A stretch of DNA of 64,000 bases from Achromobacter mucicolens. GTDB taxonomy: Bacteria; Pseudomonadota; Gammaproteobacteria; Burkholderiales; Burkholderiaceae_B. Of this stretch, positions 33,690 through 41,736 are shown piece by piece. The translations under genes and the position numbers were made by a program. Under the pieces are notes generated by a model. That model saw only the letters and a list, made by a program, of their open reading frames with translations, did not search any database and was not told the DNA's origin. Location of the stretch: positions 124,001-188,000 of the forward strand of contig NZ_CADIJP010000006.1 of NCBI RefSeq assembly GCF_902859725.1, read 5' to 3'. Positions within the stretch are counted from its first letter, which is position 1. Each line of letters starts with the position of its first letter.

Positions 33690-34718
33690 TCAGCCCAGTG
33701 CGATCTGTCGCAACAGCGGCAGATCGATGTTTCCGCCCGACAACACGATGACCGCGTCGCGGCCATCGGCAGATAGCTTTCCCGCCAGCAGCGCGGCCAG
33801 CGCCACCGCGCCGCCCGGCTCGACCACCAGGCGCAACTCGTCCAGCGCAAAGCGGATGGCGCTGGCGACTTCCTCATCGCTCACCGACACGGCCGCGCTC
33901 AGGCAGCGGCTGTTGATCGCGTAAGGCAATTCCGCCGGTGTGGCGGCCTGCAGCGCATCGCACAAGGTCTTGGCGCCTGCGGGGTTGGTCTCGCGCTTGC
34001 CGGAGGCCAGCGACCTCACCGTGTCGTCGAATTCGCGCGGTTCCACCGCCACCATCCGGGCCTGCGGCGCCAGTTCGCGCAGCACCAGCGAGCAACCCGC
34101 CGCCATGCCGCCGCCGCCGCAGGGCGTGGCAAAGAGCCCAAGGTTGGCCCGCGCCGCGGCCGGCAGATCCTGCAACGCCTCCAGGGCCAGCGTGCCCTGT
34201 GCAGCCAGCACGTCAGGATGGTCGCCAGGCGGCAGCAGCGTGGCGCCGGTCTCGGCCAGCAGGCGCATCCCGATCTCTTCGCGGCTTTCGCGCGTGCGGT
34301 CGTAGCGCACAACCTTGGCGCCGTGGCGCAGCGCCTTCTCGACCTTGTTTTCCGGCGCATCCACCGGCATCACGATGGTGGCCGGCACGCCCAGGCAACG
34401 GCTGGCCCAGGCAACGGCCTGGCCATGATTGCCGGTGGAATAGGCCACCACGCCGCGCTCGCGCTGCGCCGGGTCCATGTTCAGCAGTGCGTTGAACGCG
34501 CCACGAGCCTTGAAGGAGCCCGTCACCTGCAGGTTTTCCAGCTTCAGCCAGATGGGCGCCTGCGCCCGTTCGTCCAGCGCCGGCGAGCGCAGCAGCATGG
34601 TTCGCCGCACGTAGGGTGCCAGGCGTTCGGCGGCGGCGGTCACGTCGGCGTATTGCGGCACGCGCAGGGTGCCGAGCATTTCGTGTTCGATGGTCGGAGG
34701 CAAAAGCATCGCGGTCAT
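33690..34718 (-). CDS. PLP-dependent threonine/serine dehydratase-family enzyme
   Basis: A 342-aa fold-type II PLP enzyme from ATG 34718. The Schiff-base lysine is Lys70 in TGSFKARGAF; YSTGNHGQAVAWA is the substrate Asn/Gly loop and CGGGGMAAG is the phosphate-binding loop. The length lacks the regulatory domain of biosynthetic threonine dehydratases, so it is a catabolic-type dehydratase, possibly serine/threonine or hydroxyaspartate. It lies between a D-carbamoylase and a Bug/D-aminoacylase pair, suggesting use of a hydroxy amino acid released by those hydrolases. Confidence 0.9.
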   Translation of the reverse strand: MTAMLLPPTIEHEMLGTLRVPQYADVTAAAERLAPYVRRTMLLRSPALDERAQAPIWLKLENLQVTGSFKARGAFNALLNMDPAQRERGVVAYSTGNHGQAVAWASRCLGVPATIVMPVDAPENKVEKALRHGAKVVRYDRTRESREEIGMRLLAETGATLLPPGDHPDVLAAQGTLALEALQDLPAAARANLGLFATPCGGGGMAAGCSLVLRELAPQARMVAVEPREFDDTVRSLASGKRETNPAGAKTLCDALQAATPAELPYAINSRCLSAAVSVSDEEVASAIRFALDELRLVVEPGGAVALAALLAGKLSADGRDAVIVLSGGNIDLPLLRQIALG

Positions 34719-34753
34719 GAGGCTATCCAGCAAGGTAGGGAAATTCGGACGGG

Positions 34754-35743
34754 TCAGGCCGAAGGCGTCCAGACGGCGGGCGCGACGCTGCCGGTCTGCT
34801 CGACCAGGCGGCCGTAGGCCTCGGGACGGCGATGCTTGGCGAAATTGAAGACGGTGCTGCGGCCCAACTCGCACAGGTTCAGGTCGCAATCGGCGACGAT
34901 CAGCTCATCGTCCCAGGTCGCGGCCATGGCGATGATTTCGCCCTGGGGGTTGACGATGATGGAGTGGCCCAACAGTTCATGGCCGTCCTCAGTGCCGGCC
35001 TTGGCAACGGCCGCGGCAAAGGTGGCGTTCTGGTAGCAGCCCGCCTGGATGGACAGGTGCGAGTGCAGCACGCGCAGGTGGTGCGCCTCGAAGCCGCGGT
35101 TGTCCTGGTTGCGGCTGGGCGTGTTGTAGCCCAGCATGACGAGTTCGACTTGCTGCAGGCCCAGCACGCGCCAGGCCTCGGGCCAGCGCCGGTCGTTGCA
35201 GATGAGCATGCCCAGGTTCGCGTCCACGCCGGGCGCAACGGGCGCGCGCACCACCGGGAATCCCAGGTTGCCCACTTCGAAGTAGCGCTTCTCCAGATGC
35301 TGGACCTGGCGATGCTCGGCAAACTCGGCGTGCCCCGGCAGATGAACCTTGCGGTACTTCAGCACGATCTCGCCGTTGGGCGCGATGACAACCGACGTAT
35401 TGAACCGGCGCTTGCGCACGATGCCCTGTTCGTCCGGTTCCCAGGCCAGTTCCGCGTATCCCAGGTACACCATCAGGCCGTAGCGCTTGATGGCGTCGAA
35501 CAGCGGCTGCGTGGCGGGCGACGGCAGGCTGGGCTCAAACCAGGCATCCGCCTCGTCAAGATCCTCGCAGTACCAGCGCGGAAAGAAGGTGGTCAGCGCA
35601 AGTTCCGGAAACACCACGACCTGGGCGCCGCGTTGATGCGCGCGCTCCATCAGCCGGACCATGCGGCCGATCGCCACGCCGCGCCCTTCGGAACGTTGAA
35701 TCGGACCCAATTGGGCGGCAGCGACGGTGACGATGCGGGACAT
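34754..35743 (-). CDS. N-carbamoyl-D-amino-acid hydrolase (nitrilase superfamily)
   Basis: A 329-aa carbon-nitrogen hydrolase from ATG 35743. The catalytic Glu-Lys-Cys triad is Glu47 (VVFPELAL), Lys132 (YRKVHLPGHAEF) and Cys182 (LICNDRRWPEA). The NDRRWPE block is characteristic of D-carbamoylase (HyuC/DCase). That enzyme cleaves N-carbamoyl-D-amino acids to D-amino acid, CO2 and ammonia. It heads the minus-strand cluster, with a divergent LysR gene 257 bases away. No hydantoinase is present in the window. Confidence 0.92.
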   Translation of the reverse strand: MSRIVTVAAAQLGPIQRSEGRGVAIGRMVRLMERAHQRGAQVVVFPELALTTFFPRWYCEDLDEADAWFEPSLPSPATQPLFDAIKRYGLMVYLGYAELAWEPDEQGIVRKRRFNTSVVIAPNGEIVLKYRKVHLPGHAEFAEHRQVQHLEKRYFEVGNLGFPVVRAPVAPGVDANLGMLICNDRRWPEAWRVLGLQQVELVMLGYNTPSRNQDNRGFEAHHLRVLHSHLSIQAGCYQNATFAAAVAKAGTEDGHELLGHSIIVNPQGEIIAMAATWDDELIVADCDLNLCELGRSTVFNFAKHRRPEAYGRLVEQTGSVAPAVWTPSA

Positions 35744-35861
35744 GAGGTAATCCTGGGTTGTGTGAGCGATATCCGCCGCCAGCATGACGTGCGCGCCCGG
35801 CCGCGGGAAGACCGTCCGCCGGGCGGGACGCGGATCGCGACGAGCCGTAAAACGGGCCCGC

Positions 35862-35882
35862 AACCCTTGAAAACAAAGGGTT
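35862..35882. promoter_or_regulatory. Short inverted repeat in the divergent carbamoylase/LysR region
   Basis: AACCCTT and its complement AAGGGTT are spaced by seven bases in the 257-base region between the carbamoylase start (35743) and the LysR start (about 36001). The size and symmetry are compatible with a LysR box, but the arms are short and such a match could occur by chance. Confidence 0.3.
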
Positions 35883-36000
35883 TGCCGCCGTCGGACAAGG
35901 CTCCGGCCGGCCGCGGGACTGTGCATTTAGTAATGGGCTGCGCGCAAAACGTCATGGCACCCGTGTGGCGCGCACGCCGCGCCGGCCTGCAGGCCATAAA

Positions 36001-36981
36001 ATGGCGGGCGCTGACTACCCATTCACTTACGCCCCCTTCCCTATGGCCGGCCCCCTTCCCTCGGCGCCCGGAGCGCTGACGCTTCGCCAGATCGAGGTCT
36101 TCCACGCCGTGATGCTGACCGGCTCGCTCAGCGAGGCGGGCCGCATGCTGTCCGTGACACAGCCCGCCGTGAGCCGCGTGCTGGCCTCGGCCGAGAACCG
36201 GCTACGCTATCGGCTGTTCGAACGCGTCAAGGGGCGGCTGCACCCCACTCCGGAGGCCCGGCGCCTGTTTGTCGAGGCCGAAGAGATCTTCGGCCGCGTC
36301 AACCGGTTCAATGCCCTGGCGGGCGCGTTGGGCGCAGGCTCGGCAGGCACGGTCAGTCTGGTGTCCAGCCCCAGCTTCAGCGAATGGCTCATCCCGCACG
36401 CCATCCAGAAGTTCCGCGAGCGGCATCCCGACACGCCAATCCGCTACCGGCCGCTGGCCTTTGACGCGCTGCTGCCGCATCTGCTGCTGGGACAGGCCGA
36501 TTTCGGCATCGCGTCGATGCCGCCACCGGTCAACGCCAATATCGTCAGCGAAGAGATCGGCCAGGGCTGGCTAGGCTGTGCGGTGCCGCGCGGCCATCCG
36601 CTGGCGGTGCGCAGGCGCGTTCGCGCCGAAGACCTGCAGGGCCATCTGCTGATCGGCTATGGCGCCGACACCCCCTTCGGACGACTAGCCAGCCGCTTTC
36701 TGAACTCCGGCCCCGTGCCGGTGCAGCCGCAGATCGAAATCCGCTCGACGCCCGAGGCGCTGGCGCTCGTGCGCCAAGGCGTGGGCGTGGCGCTGATCGA
36801 ATCGTTCGGCTATCACCCCAGCTTCGGCAAGGACTTCGTGCTGCTTCCCACCGAACCCGCCCTGAGCCACGCCATCCATCTGCTGCATTCGGCCAGCAGC
36901 CCGCTATCGAGCACCGCCAAGCGCTTTGCGACCGTGCTGAAGACGCTGATCCGGCAGGCGCAAAAAGACGCGCCCTACTGA
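36001..36981 (+). CDS. LysR-family transcriptional regulator
   Basis: A protein of about 326 aa with the winged helix (LRQIEVFHAVMLTGSLSEAGRMLSVTQPAVSRVL) beginning near residue 26. Its start is ambiguous: ATG at 36001 and an internal ATG at 36043 are both possible, since neither has a clear binding site. It is divergent from the D-carbamoylase cluster, which it probably activates. Its stop overlaps the convergent pxpA stop by seven bases. Confidence 0.9.
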   Translation: MAGADYPFTYAPFPMAGPLPSAPGALTLRQIEVFHAVMLTGSLSEAGRMLSVTQPAVSRVLASAENRLRYRLFERVKGRLHPTPEARRLFVEAEEIFGRVNRFNALAGALGAGSAGTVSLVSSPSFSEWLIPHAIQKFRERHPDTPIRYRPLAFDALLPHLLLGQADFGIASMPPPVNANIVSEEIGQGWLGCAVPRGHPLAVRRRVRAEDLQGHLLIGYGADTPFGRLASRFLNSGPVPVQPQIEIRSTPEALALVRQGVGVALIESFGYHPSFGKDFVLLPTEPALSHAIHLLHSASSPLSSTAKRFATVLKTLIRQAQKDAPY

Positions 36982-37751
36982 AAGTCCATCTGCGAGATCG
37001 GCCGCAGGCGCACGCCCTCTTCCAGCAGCGCCTGGCGCACGGCCCGCGCGATGTCGACGCCCTGCGGATTGTCGCCATGCACGCAGATCGTGTGCACCGG
37101 CATGGCGACCACCTTGCCGCCCACCGTGCGGATCGCCTGTTCGCGCACCATGCGCAGCGCCTGCGCGGCCGCCGCCGCCGGATCGTGGATCACCGCGCCT
37201 GGCTCGCTGCGCGGCAGCGTCAGGCCATTGTCGCCATAGAGCCTGTCGGCAAACACCTCGCAGGCCACGCGGATGCCGGCCCGGCGCGCGGCGCGCTCGG
37301 TCTCGTTGTGCGGCGTGCAGACCAGCACCAACTCCGGGTCGAGCGTGCGCATGGCCCAGGTCAGCGCCTCTGACAGCGCACGGTCTTCGAAGGCCAGCGT
37401 GGCCAGCGCGCCGTGCACTTTCACATGCGTCACGCGGTGGCCCGCGGCGCGGGCCATGCCCTGCATCGCGGCGATCTGGTACGCGAGCATGTCGCCGATG
37501 GCCTGAGGGCTGTCGCCCACGATCTTGCGCCGGCCGAATCCCCACAGGTCGTTGAACCCCGGATGGGCGCCCACATCGATGCCCCGCTTTAGCGCGGATG
37601 CCGCAGTTTGGTGCATGACCGATGCATCACCACCGTGAAAACCGCAAGCCACGTTGGCCGACGTGATGAGGTCCAGCATGGCCTCGTCCGCACCAATCTT
37701 GTAGTGGCCGAAGCTCTCTCCCAGGTCGGAATTGAGGTCTACGTCGCGCAT
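36975..37751 (-). CDS. pxpA: 5-oxoprolinase subunit PxpA (LamB/YcsF family)
   Basis: A 258-aa protein starting at ATG 37751 with GGAG upstream. It shows DLNSDLGESFGHYKIG, NVACGFHGGDASVM, GAHPGFNDLWGFGRR and VHTICVHGDNPQGV, the signature of the PxpA/LamB-YcsF family. With PxpB and PxpC it hydrolyses 5-oxoproline (pyroglutamate) to glutamate using ATP. Here pxpA is divergent from the ABC transporter that precedes pxpB and pxpC, which is unusual because the three subunits are often adjacent. The shared 143-base promoter region holds a strong palindrome. Confidence 0.93.
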   Translation of the reverse strand: MRDVDLNSDLGESFGHYKIGADEAMLDLITSANVACGFHGGDASVMHQTAASALKRGIDVGAHPGFNDLWGFGRRKIVGDSPQAIGDMLAYQIAAMQGMARAAGHRVTHVKVHGALATLAFEDRALSEALTWAMRTLDPELVLVCTPHNETERAARRAGIRVACEVFADRLYGDNGLTLPRSEPGAVIHDPAAAAAQALRMVREQAIRTVGGKVVAMPVHTICVHGDNPQGVDIARAVRQALLEEGVRLRPISQMDFQ

Positions 37752-37795
37752 CTGAAGGACTCCGAAAAAAGCGAATTTCAATGTTTGGCATACCG

Positions 37796-37818
37796 TTGGC
37801 ATGCAATTTGCATGCCAA
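37796..37818. promoter_or_regulatory. Palindromic operator candidate for the pxp/ABC locus
   Basis: Two perfect 11-base arms (TTGGCATGCAA and TTGCATGCCAA) flank one central base. A partial extra half-site (TTGGCATAC) lies 10 bases to the left at 37786. The palindrome is 45 bases upstream of pxpA and 77 bases upstream of the binding-protein gene, so one bound protein could control both directions. The GntR/FCD protein encoded at 43495 is the best candidate ligand-responsive repressor; this pairing is inferred. Confidence 0.75.
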
Positions 37819-37894
37819 GGACTTGCTGAGGCGATATGCCCAGGATCGGGGCAGGTCTGCCCACCGCGTTTTTTTAATGAACGGAGTCCAAGCA

Positions 37895-38944
37895 ATGAAT
37901 TTCAAATGGAAGAACGCCACATGCGCCGTGGCCGCAGCATTGGCGATGGCGACTGGCGTGGCGCAAGCGGCAGAACTCAATTTCGCCAGCTGGGGCGGCA
38001 ACTACCAGGGTGCGATCCGCGACGCCTGGCTCAAGCCCTTCTCCAAGGAAACCGGGATCACCGTCCACGAAGACACCGATCCGCAGGTCGCCAAGATCCG
38101 CGCCATGATCGACACCAAGTCGGTCACATGGGATGTGGTGACCGAGAACAGCGCCCGCCTGACGCGCGGCATCAAGCTGGGCGTCTTCGAGAAGATCACG
38201 CCGGACATGGTCAACCAGGACCACGTGATCCCCAGTGCCCGCAACGACTATGGCGTGCCGTCGGAAATCTTCTCGACCAACATCGGCTTCTCGACCCAGG
38301 CCTTCCCCGCCGGCAAGCCGCAACCCAGCACCTTCGCCGACTTCTGGGACGTGAAGAAATTCCCCGGCAAGCGGACCCTCCAGGACGATCCCGCCACGGT
38401 GATCGAAGCGGCGCTCATCGCCGACGGCGTCCCGCCCGCCGATGTGTACAAGGTGCTGGCCACGCCCGAGGGCCTTGACCGCGCGTTCAAGAAGATCGAA
38501 GAGATCAAGCCCCACGTCGCCCGCTGGTGGAAGAGCGGCGCCGAACCCGTCAACGCGCTGGGAACCGGCGAAGTCGTGATGGCGCTGGGCTGGAACGGCC
38601 GCTTCCAGGCCGGCATCGACTCGGGCCTGCCCATCGCCATGGGCTGGGGCGACAGCATCGCCCAGGTCGGCTACTTCGCCATCGTGAAGGGCTCGCCCAA
38701 CCGCGACGCGGCGATCAAGCTGCTGAACTACATGATCCAGCCCAAGCACCAGGCCGAATTCAGCAAGTACATCGCCTACGGCCCGACCACCGAGCAGGCC
38801 CTGCCCCTGATCGACGCCAAGCGGCTGGAGCGCCTGCCTTCGACCACCGAGCGCCTGAAGAAAAGCATCTTCCTGAACTCGGAGTTCTGGGACACCCACG
38901 GCCCCGCCATCACCGAGCGCTACAACCAGGTCCGCGCCCGCTGA
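37895..38944 (+). CDS. ABC transporter substrate-binding protein, polyamine (PotD/extracellular family 1) type
   Basis: A 349-aa periplasmic binding protein from ATG 37895 with GGAG upstream and a signal peptide (1-25, ending VAQA). Domains are LNFASWGGNYQGAIRDAWL, then WDVVTENSARLTRG, DFWDVKKFPGKRT and the C-terminal NSEFWDTHGPAITERYN. The fold belongs to the spermidine/putrescine-like solute-binding group. Its genomic neighbours (permease, ATPase, pxpBC) suggest that the ligand is 5-oxoproline or a related lactam rather than a polyamine. It is followed by a hairpin 20 bases after its stop. Confidence 0.88.
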   Translation: MNFKWKNATCAVAAALAMATGVAQAAELNFASWGGNYQGAIRDAWLKPFSKETGITVHEDTDPQVAKIRAMIDTKSVTWDVVTENSARLTRGIKLGVFEKITPDMVNQDHVIPSARNDYGVPSEIFSTNIGFSTQAFPAGKPQPSTFADFWDVKKFPGKRTLQDDPATVIEAALIADGVPPADVYKVLATPEGLDRAFKKIEEIKPHVARWWKSGAEPVNALGTGEVVMALGWNGRFQAGIDSGLPIAMGWGDSIAQVGYFAIVKGSPNRDAAIKLLNYMIQPKHQAEFSKYIAYGPTTEQALPLIDAKRLERLPSTTERLKKSIFLNSEFWDTHGPAITERYNQVRAR

Positions 38945-38964
38945 TCCTCCTGCCTCCTTACTCA

Positions 38965-38988
38965 GACGCCGGCGCGTGCGCCGGCGTC
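38965..38988 (+). terminator. Hairpin between binding-protein and permease genes
   Basis: GACGCCGGCGC and GCGCCGGCGTC form an 11-base-pair stem around a two-base centre, with no T-tract. It stands between the binding-protein stop and the permease start (38997). Such hairpins often protect the 3' end of the abundant binding-protein message or partly terminate transcription, giving more binding protein than permease. Confidence 0.5.
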
Positions 38989-38996
38989 CCAATGCC

Positions 38997-40703
38997 ATGA
39001 CCACGAGCACCGACGCCCTTACCCTGCCCGTCGCCAGCGTGCGCCCGGCCGCCGCTTCCCGGCGCGGCCGCGTCGCGGCCCTTGCCGCATTGCCGCTGCT
39101 GCTGTTTCTCCTGCTGTTTTTCGCCGGCCCGATCGCGGGTTTGCTGGGCAACGGCTTCAAGGGCGAGGACGGCGGCCTGACGCTGGACCATTACCGCCAC
39201 CTGCTGGACACGCCGATCTACCGGATCGTGCTGGTCAACACTTTCACCATCGCCGCAGCCGTCACGGTGGCCTGCGTGGTGTTGAGCTATCCGCTCGCCT
39301 ACCTGATGGCGACCGTATCGCCGACCGTGGCCCGCGTGGTGTTCTTCGCGGTGCTACTTCCCTTCTGGTCCAGCGCGCTGGTGCGCACATCGGCCTGGAT
39401 CGCGCTGCTGGGCAAAAACGGGCCGTTGAACACCCTGCTGACGACCGTGGGCATTCTCGACCAGCCCATGGCGTTCCTCTACAACTTTACCGGCGTGATG
39501 GTGGGCATGACGCACGTGCTGATGCCCTTCGTGGTGCTGCCGCTGTATGCGTCGTTCCGATCCCTGGACGGCAGCCTGGTGCAGGCCGCGCAAGGCCTGG
39601 GCGCGGGATCCGCGGGCATTTTCAGCCGGGTCATCCTGCCGCTGACCAGTCCGGGCGCGGTCGCCGGCGGCATCATTGTCTTCATGAACGCGGTGGGCTA
39701 CTACATCACCCCGTCACTGATGGGCGGTCCCGCCCAGCGCATGGCCGCCGAACTCATTTCGCACAACATCACCGAAGAGCTGAACTGGGGATTGGCCTCA
39801 GCGCTGGCAGGCGTGCTGCTGGCCACCGTGCTGCTGTCGCTGTGGCTGTTCAACCGGCTGTTCGGCCTGAACAGCCTGATCAGCGCCAGTTCCGGCAAAG
39901 GCAGCAACACCAGCGGGTATCGCCGCACGCCGGGCGGCCGGATGTCGGCCATGCTGGGCGTGGTGTGCGCGGTGTTCCTGCTGTTGCCCATCGTCGTGGT
40001 CATTCCGATGAGCTTCGGCACCACCGACTTCCCCATCTTCCCGCCGCCCAGCTACGGGCTGCGCTGGTACGAGAATTTCTTCACGGACGGCAAATGGCTG
40101 GCCGCGCTGGCCTCCAGTACGCGGATCGCCGTCGTGGTGACGCTGCTGGCCACGGTCCTTGGCACCGCCGCCGCGCTGGGTGTCAGCCGGCTGGCAAAGC
40201 GCCACCAAGGGTGGCTGGATGCCTTCTTCATCGTCCCGATGTCGGTGCCGGCCATCGTCACGGCGGTCGCGCTGTACTACCTGTTCGCGCCCATCGGCTG
40301 GGTCGCCAATTCCATGGCGGTCATTCTGGGCCATACCGTGCTGGCCGCGCCCTACGTCTACATCACCATGCGGGCGGCGCTGCGCAGCCTGGACCCCAGC
40401 CTGGAGCTGGCCGCGCTCAGCATGGGCGCTTCCTGGCCGACGATGTTCAGGCTGGTCATGCTGCCGGCCCTGATCCCCAGCCTGATCGGCGGCGCCGTCT
40501 TTGCCTTCGTCAGCTCGTTCGACGACGTGGTCATGGCGCTGTTCCTGACCACCATCCGCAACCGCACCCTGCCCAAGTTGATGTTCGAGGGCCTGGCCAA
40601 CGACTTCGATCCCACCGTGATCTCCGCCTCCTGCCTGCTGGTCGGGGCGACGGCGCTGATCCTGCTTGCAAACCTGCTGATCAGCAGGAAGAAGGAACAC
40701 TGA
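38997..40703 (+). CDS. Fused double permease of a polyamine-type ABC transporter (PotB+PotC)
   Basis: The 568-aa inner-membrane protein is two permease modules in one chain. The first (about 30-300) carries the EAA-loop-like AAQGLGAGSAGIFSRVILPL and the second (about 320-560) AALSMGASWPTMFRLVMLPAL. Each has about six hydrophobic helices. A charged linker (SSGKGSNTSGYRRTPGG) joins them near residue 310. PotB/PotC are normally separate subunits, so one fused chain would supply the whole pore. The start ATG 38997 lies just after the hairpin, and the ATPase gene follows one base after its stop. Confidence 0.9.
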   Translation: MTTSTDALTLPVASVRPAAASRRGRVAALAALPLLLFLLLFFAGPIAGLLGNGFKGEDGGLTLDHYRHLLDTPIYRIVLVNTFTIAAAVTVACVVLSYPLAYLMATVSPTVARVVFFAVLLPFWSSALVRTSAWIALLGKNGPLNTLLTTVGILDQPMAFLYNFTGVMVGMTHVLMPFVVLPLYASFRSLDGSLVQAAQGLGAGSAGIFSRVILPLTSPGAVAGGIIVFMNAVGYYITPSLMGGPAQRMAAELISHNITEELNWGLASALAGVLLATVLLSLWLFNRLFGLNSLISASSGKGSNTSGYRRTPGGRMSAMLGVVCAVFLLLPIVVVIPMSFGTTDFPIFPPPSYGLRWYENFFTDGKWLAALASSTRIAVVVTLLATVLGTAAALGVSRLAKRHQGWLDAFFIVPMSVPAIVTAVALYYLFAPIGWVANSMAVILGHTVLAAPYVYITMRAALRSLDPSLELAALSMGASWPTMFRLVMLPALIPSLIGGAVFAFVSSFDDVVMALFLTTIRNRTLPKLMFEGLANDFDPTVISASCLLVGATALILLANLLISRKKEH

Positions 40704-40704
40704 C

Positions 40705-41736
40705 ATGCATATCGCCAACGACATCCTCCCGCAACGCCCGCCGGAACGCCAGGGCAAGGAACTGACGCTTGCCGGCATCCACAAGCGATACGGCGATTCG
40801 ATTGCATTGCCCGAGGTCGACCTGACCGTGGCGCGCGGCGAGTTCTGCACGCTGCTGGGCGCATCAGGCTCCGGCAAGACCACGCTGCTCAAAATCATCG
40901 CCGGCTTCGAATCGCCGGACGCCGGCGTGGTGAAGATCGGCGGGCGCGACGTCACGCATACGCCGATCGCGGACCGCAACATCGGCATGGTGTTCCAGAA
41001 CTACGCCCTGTTCCCGCACATGAGCGTGTTCGAGAACGTCGCGTTCGCGCTGCGCATGCGGCGCCTGAACGAAGAGGACATCCGCCGCCGCGTATCTGAC
41101 GCGCTGGACCTGGTGAGCCTGGCGCCGCTGAAGGACCGCAAGCCCGGCGCGCTGTCCGGGGGCCAGCAGCAGCGCGTCGCGCTGGCGCGCGCCCTGGTGT
41201 TCACGCCCGACATCCTGCTGATGGACGAGCCGCTGGGCGCGCTGGACAAGAATCTGCGGCAGTCCATTCAGCTGCAGCTTCGCCGGCTGCACCAGGAACT
41301 GGGGCTGACCGTGGTCTTCGTCACGCATGACCAGGAAGAAGCCATGAACCTGTCGGACCGCATCGTCATCCTGGAACAGGGCCGCATCGTCGAGGCCGGC
41401 TCGCCGGAAAGCCTGTACCGCAAGCCCGCCAGCGCTTTCGTCGCCGGCTTTCTGGGTGAATGCAATTTCCTGCCCGCCAACGACGGCGTGCTGGGCGTGC
41501 GCCCCGAGCACCTGCGCCTGGGCAGCCGCCTGGCCGGTGCCGATCAGCGCCACCCGGGCAAGGTCGTGGCGTCGACGTTCTGCGGCGTGCACTGGAAAGT
41601 CTTCATCGAAGCCTTCGACAAGGTGATCCTGGCCTACGCGCCGCTGGATGTAGACGCAGCCCAGCGCACGCCCGGACAGGCGGTCACGTGGGGCTTTCAT
41701 CCGGACGACGCCATGGAATTCGCCAACGCAGCATGA
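40705..41736 (+). CDS. ABC transporter ATP-binding protein, PotA-like
   Basis: A 343-aa ATPase with Walker A LLGASGSGKTT (about 50-60), signature LSGGQQQR (about 150-157), Walker B ILLMDEPLGALD and the switch His in FVTHDQEEA. The C-terminal part (about 250-335) is a TOBE-like domain (GVRPEHLRLG). It pairs with the fused permease upstream, and its stop overlaps the pxpB start (ATGA), tightly linking transport to 5-oxoprolinase. Confidence 0.93.
   Translation: MHIANDILPQRPPERQGKELTLAGIHKRYGDSIALPEVDLTVARGEFCTLLGASGSGKTTLLKIIAGFESPDAGVVKIGGRDVTHTPIADRNIGMVFQNYALFPHMSVFENVAFALRMRRLNEEDIRRRVSDALDLVSLAPLKDRKPGALSGGQQQRVALARALVFTPDILLMDEPLGALDKNLRQSIQLQLRRLHQELGLTVVFVTHDQEEAMNLSDRIVILEQGRIVEAGSPESLYRKPASAFVAGFLGECNFLPANDGVLGVRPEHLRLGSRLAGADQRHPGKVVASTFCGVHWKVFIEAFDKVILAYAPLDVDAAQRTPGQAVTWGFHPDDAMEFANAA

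Noticed and set aside
33569-33690. The GC-rich gap between the Bug and dehydratase genes as a coding region
   Set aside because: No frame with an acceptable start; the sequence is dominated by a hairpin.
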